Origin: Faecalibacterium sp. I4-3-84
GTDB lineage: Bacteria > Bacillota > Clostridia > Oscillospirales > Ruminococcaceae
Direction: 5' to 3'
DNA length: 64,000 nucleotides
Assembly: GCF_023347255.1 (NCBI RefSeq)
Contig: NZ_CP094466.1
Coordinates: 868,001-932,000, forward strand
Shown: piece by piece, positions 61,271 to 64,000 of the stretch
Numbering within the stretch: position 1 is the first letter of the stretch
Layout of the letters: each line of letters opens with the position of its first letter
Position numbers and translations under genes: made by a program
Notes under the pieces: generated by a model
The model's database searches: none
What the model saw: the letters and a program-made list of their open reading frames with translations, nothing else
Told to the model about the DNA's origin: nothing

Positions 61271-61452
61271 TTTTCTTTTTCCTCTTTTCCGGCGCAGCAG
61301 TCCACCGACCCGGATCAGCTGCCGACCGTTTCATTCACCTTTATAAAAAGTATAAAAGAATCGTCCCCGCTTCGCAAGAGACGCATTGCCCACATTTTGG
61401 CTCGCAGTTCTGTGCAGAGCACACAGTTTTGGCGGAAAAACCGGCCATTTTG

Positions 61453-61467
61453 TGAAAATATCTTTCA
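61453..61467. promoter_or_regulatory. Candidate RpiR operator 1
   Basis: TGAAAATATCTTTCA is an inverted repeat with TGAAA/TTTCA half sites, like sites of RpiR-family regulators. A related GAAAAACATTTTC lies at 61486-61498. Confidence 0.45.
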
Positions 61468-61637
61468 ATTTTGCATTTTTGTTTAGAAAAACATTTTCAC
61501 TATCGTTTTGGTGGGTTTGTACCATTTTGTAATAGTTTCAGAAGAGTAAAGCAAGATTTTCTTTGCATTTCAACATATATCCCACACTTTTGTGCACAAT
61601 GCACACTGTCATTCTGAAAATTTATGAAAACCATGAA

Positions 61638-61666
61638 TGGACAAAATGAAAATATTTTTCTATAAT
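61638..61666 (+). promoter_or_regulatory. Promoter of the ABC transporter operon, with operator
   Basis: TGGACA (61638-61643) and TATAAT (61661-61666) are 17 bp apart. The palindromic GAAAATATTTTTC (61648-61660) fills the spacer and matches the RpiR-type half sites upstream, which suggests repression by occlusion. The rest of 61271-61743 holds no gene. Confidence 0.75.
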
Positions 61667-61743
61667 GGAGCCATCAAGAGCGGCCGCTGGCACGGCAGGC
61701 CGCCAACAACGTGAAGCATCTTGAATGCGAAGGAGAAACTACT

Positions 61744-63093
61744 ATGAAAAACTGCATTTCCCGCCGTTCGTTCCTGAAGGCCGCTGGCATTCTGGGCGCA
61801 GCCGGCGCTCTGGCCGCATGCGGCGGCTCTTCTGCAAGCACCAGCACTGCTGCTTCCACCGCAGGTTCTACCGCTGCAAGCGCAGCTGCTTCTTCCACCA
61901 GCATCAAGCTGTGGACATACCCCATCGGCGGCTGGGGCAACGACGAGACCGTTCAGGGTCTGGTTTCCAGCTTCAACGCAAAGTATCCTGACATCAAGGT
62001 CACTGTGGAGTATCTGGACTACACCAACGGCGACGATCAGGTGAACACCGCCATCGAGGGCGGCAGCGCACCCGATCTGATCATGGAAGGTCCCGAGCGT
62101 CTGGTTGCAAACTGGGGCGCAAAGGGCGTTATGGCTCCGCTGAACGACCTGTGGACCGACGATGCCAAGAAGGACATTTACGAGTCCGTTGAGTCCGCCT
62201 GCAAGGACACTGCCGGCAACTACTACGAGTATCCCCTGTGCATGACCGCACACTGCATGGCCGTGAACATGACCAAGGTCAAGGAAGTGGGCGCTGACCA
62301 GTACATTGATACCGACAAGCATACCTGGAGCACTGACGGCTTCCTGAAGACCGTTGATGCCCTGTACAACGGCGGTTACGAGAACGTTGCAGCCATCTAC
62401 TGCGCAGGTCAGGGCGGCGACCAGGGCACCCGCGCCATCATCAACAACATGTACGGCGGCACCTTTACCGATGCAGCCCACACCAAGTACACTGCTGACT
62501 CCGCCGAGAACATCAAGGCGATCCAGACCCTGCACGACACCAAGGGCATCAACTTTGACGCTTCCATCGCAGGCGGCGACGAGATCACCCTGTTCCGCAA
62601 CGGCACCCTGCAGATGGCATTCTGCTGGAACATTGCACAGCAGGCCAACAGCGACAACAACGCCGCCGGTCTGACCAACGATGGCGACGAGATCTTCCCC
62701 ATGGCCTTCCCCACCGAAAGCGGCGACCCGAAGCTGTGTGGCGGCATCTGGGGCTTCGGCATCTTTGATAACGGCGACGAGGCCAAGATCGAAGCAGCCA
62801 AGACCTTCATCGACTTCATCGCTGCCGACCCCGATCAGGTCAAGGACAGTGTGCTGGCTTCCACCTACTTCCCGGTCCGCACCAGCGTGGGCGATATCTA
62901 CGCCGACAACGAGATCATGAGCGAGTACAGCAAGTTCATGGCTTATCTGGGCGACTACTACCAGATCACTCCGGGCTGGGCAACCGCACGTACCGAGTGG
63001 TGGAACATGCTGCAGCGCGTCGGCTCCGGTGAGGATGTCGAGACTGCCGTCAAGACCTTTGTGGACAACGCAAACGCTGCCGCACAGGCATAA
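61744..63093 (+). CDS. ABC sugar transporter substrate-binding lipoprotein
   Basis: The 449-residue protein has a twin-arginine-like start (SRRSFLKAAG), a lipobox LAAC with C26, a Ser/Thr/Ala-rich linker and a family 1 extracellular solute-binding domain (LWTYPIGGWGNDE, FNAKYPDIKVTVEY, GSAPDLIMEG). It would capture a sugar or oligosaccharide at the membrane and pass it to the permease that follows; the sugar is unknown. GAAGGAG precedes the ATG. Confidence 0.92.
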   Translation: MKNCISRRSFLKAAGILGAAGALAACGGSSASTSTAASTAGSTAASAAASSTSIKLWTYPIGGWGNDETVQGLVSSFNAKYPDIKVTVEYLDYTNGDDQVNTAIEGGSAPDLIMEGPERLVANWGAKGVMAPLNDLWTDDAKKDIYESVESACKDTAGNYYEYPLCMTAHCMAVNMTKVKEVGADQYIDTDKHTWSTDGFLKTVDALYNGGYENVAAIYCAGQGGDQGTRAIINNMYGGTFTDAAHTKYTADSAENIKAIQTLHDTKGINFDASIAGGDEITLFRNGTLQMAFCWNIAQQANSDNNAAGLTNDGDEIFPMAFPTESGDPKLCGGIWGFGIFDNGDEAKIEAAKTFIDFIAADPDQVKDSVLASTYFPVRTSVGDIYADNEIMSEYSKFMAYLGDYYQITPGWATARTEWWNMLQRVGSGEDVETAVKTFVDNANAAAQA

Positions 63094-63134
63094 GCCCATC
63101 CACTCTGCCGGGGGCAGATAATTATTGACGCTTC

Positions 63135-63168
63135 GCCCCTTCCTCGAAGATCCCGACGAGGGAGGGGC
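63135..63168 (+). terminator. Intercistronic hairpin after the binding protein gene
   Basis: GCCCCTTCCTCG (63135-63146) and CGAGGGAGGGGC (63157-63168) form a 12-bp perfect stem followed by a weak T-run. Such hairpins commonly stabilise the binding-protein message and lower expression of the permease genes. Confidence 0.7.
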
Positions 63169-63215
63169 TTTATTTGTAAAAAAAAAAATCATAACCGAAA
63201 GGAACGGTGATTCTC

Positions 63216-64000
63216 TTGGCTGCAAAAACGGCGATCAAAGAGCCTAAGCGCAGCAGTGCGCTGGTACGGCGCGAGACCTTCGCTTCCTATTGCTTCCTGC
63301 TGCCCAGCCTGATCTTCTTTCTGGGCTTTGTCATCTATCCCATGGTGCTGTGCGTGGTGACCAGCTTCTTCGATTCCACCATGAACCGTGCCGATATCTT
63401 TGTGGGCCTTGCAAACTATAAGGAACTGTTCACAGACCCCATCTTTCTGGGTGCCTTAAAGAACACCTTCATCATCGTGGTGGTGTCCGTGCCCGTGACC
63501 TGCGCCTTCTCGCTGTGGGTCTCCTCTGCCATCGTAGACCTGCCCGAGTGGGCTACCAGCCTTTTCCGTTGCGTGTTCTACCTGCCCGTGGTCACCGGCT
63601 CTGTGGCTGTTACCGTGGTGTGGAAGTGGATGTACAACAACTACTATGGCATCTTCAACTATCTGGGCAAGACTCTGGGCCTCATTGACAAGAACATCAA
63701 CTGGCTGGGCGATGAGCGCTTTGCTCTGGGCTGCATCATCCTGATCCTGCTCACCACCTCTGTGGGCCAGCCCATCGTGCTGTACGTTTCCGCTCTGGGC
63801 AATGTGGACCAGTCCATCGTGGAAGCTGCAGAAGTGGACGGTGCCACCGATTTCCAGTGCTTCTGGAAGATCAAGTGGCCCGCCATCATGCCCACCACCC
63901 TGTACATTCTGGTCATTACCACCATCAACTCCTTCCAGTGCTTTGCGCTGATCCAGCTGCTGACTTCCGGCGGCCCCAACCACAGCACCGATACCATCAT
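63216..64000 (+). CDS. ABC sugar transporter permease (3' end beyond window)
   Basis: The frame begins at TTG 63216 behind AAAGGAAC and is open to the window end (261 codons). It encodes several membrane helices, starting with YCFLLPSLIFFLGFVIYP, and the permease EAA loop EAAEVDGATDFQCFWKIKWP that docks on the ATPase. It matches the MalF/UgpA-type permeases. A second permease gene is expected just outside the window. Confidence 0.92.
   Translation, partial: MAAKTAIKEPKRSSALVRRETFASYCFLLPSLIFFLGFVIYPMVLCVVTSFFDSTMNRADIFVGLANYKELFTDPIFLGALKNTFIIVVVSVPVTCAFSLWVSSAIVDLPEWATSLFRCVFYLPVVTGSVAVTVVWKWMYNNYYGIFNYLGKTLGLIDKNINWLGDERFALGCIILILLTTSVGQPIVLYVSALGNVDQSIVEAAEVDGATDFQCFWKIKWPAIMPTTLYILVITTINSFQCFALIQLLTSGGPNHSTDTI

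Noticed and set aside
61660-63225. A minus-strand open frame of 521 codons opposite the solute-binding protein
   Set aside because: Low-complexity Val/Gly/His-rich antisense product; the plus strand encodes a clear lipoprotein with its own promoter.
1-64000. CRISPR array
   Set aside because: No run of regularly spaced direct repeats with unique spacers was found, and there are no cas-like products.

Overview
The window looks like a chromosomal segment of a gut Clostridia of the Oscillospiraceae, most likely Faecalibacterium. This is inferred from the GC-rich core genes, the gene content, and a short palindromic repeat typical of that group at 4651-4703. No 16S or marker-gene test was possible. 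It consists of two pieces of chromosome (1-11.5 kb and 60.05-64 kb) separated by one integrated element of about 48.5 kb (11,574-60,050).

Left chromosome. A partial DUF3793 gene and a uridine-kinase-like gene flank a pair of palindromic operators. Next come the dTDP-rhamnose genes rfbB, rfbD and rfbA (no rfbC seen), two glycosyltransferase genes that could use such a sugar, a SpoIID/LytB-like secreted protein, and a GGDEF-REC-HD-GYP protein. All from rfbB onward are on the minus strand.

The element. It splits a tRNA-Leu(CAA) gene in the anticodon loop. The 5' half is at 11,533 and the 3' half at 60,040, with an 11-bp core repeated at both junctions. The element brings a complete tRNA-Leu(CAA) of its own just inside the left end. 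Next to it are an integrase with a doubled core-binding domain, an excisionase-like gene, a MazF-like/ParB-like pair, a sigma-like factor, and a control region with an ImmA/IrrE protease opposite a LexA/CI-type repressor. Most of the element's middle (21.7-44.5 kb) is one co-directional run of 25 genes for small cytoplasmic proteins. Many match immunity-protein families of polymorphic toxin systems (DUF4241, DUF2004, DUF2262, DUF5713, DUF6881, Imm51-like, Imm17-like, CbrC, DUF3885). It includes a 2,225-residue protein that strings together DUF4259, DUF2185, SUKH, DUF4261, SUFU and DUF4253 modules. No toxin or secretion gene is seen, so this looks like an orphan immunity array, comparable in concept to acquired interbacterial defence clusters of Bacteroidales.

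A different, AT-rich block follows (44.9-50.3 kb): an ECF sigma factor, its probable membrane anti-sigma, and several small secreted or membrane proteins, some frameshifted. The right part holds the mobilisation genes (relaxase, CD1845-like protein, MobC), a helicase lacking its N-terminal part, a 3'-truncated parA, and a replication initiator gene cut in two by an IS110/IS1111-family insertion sequence with a candidate bridge RNA. The conjugation channel genes usually found between parA and the helicase are absent. The element is therefore probably a decayed conjugative element that may still be excised and mobilised by helpers.

Right chromosome. After the tRNA 3' half come an RpiR-type regulator and the start of a sugar ABC transporter operon (binding protein, then a permease that runs off the window). 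Palindromic sites resembling RpiR operators lie in the region between them.
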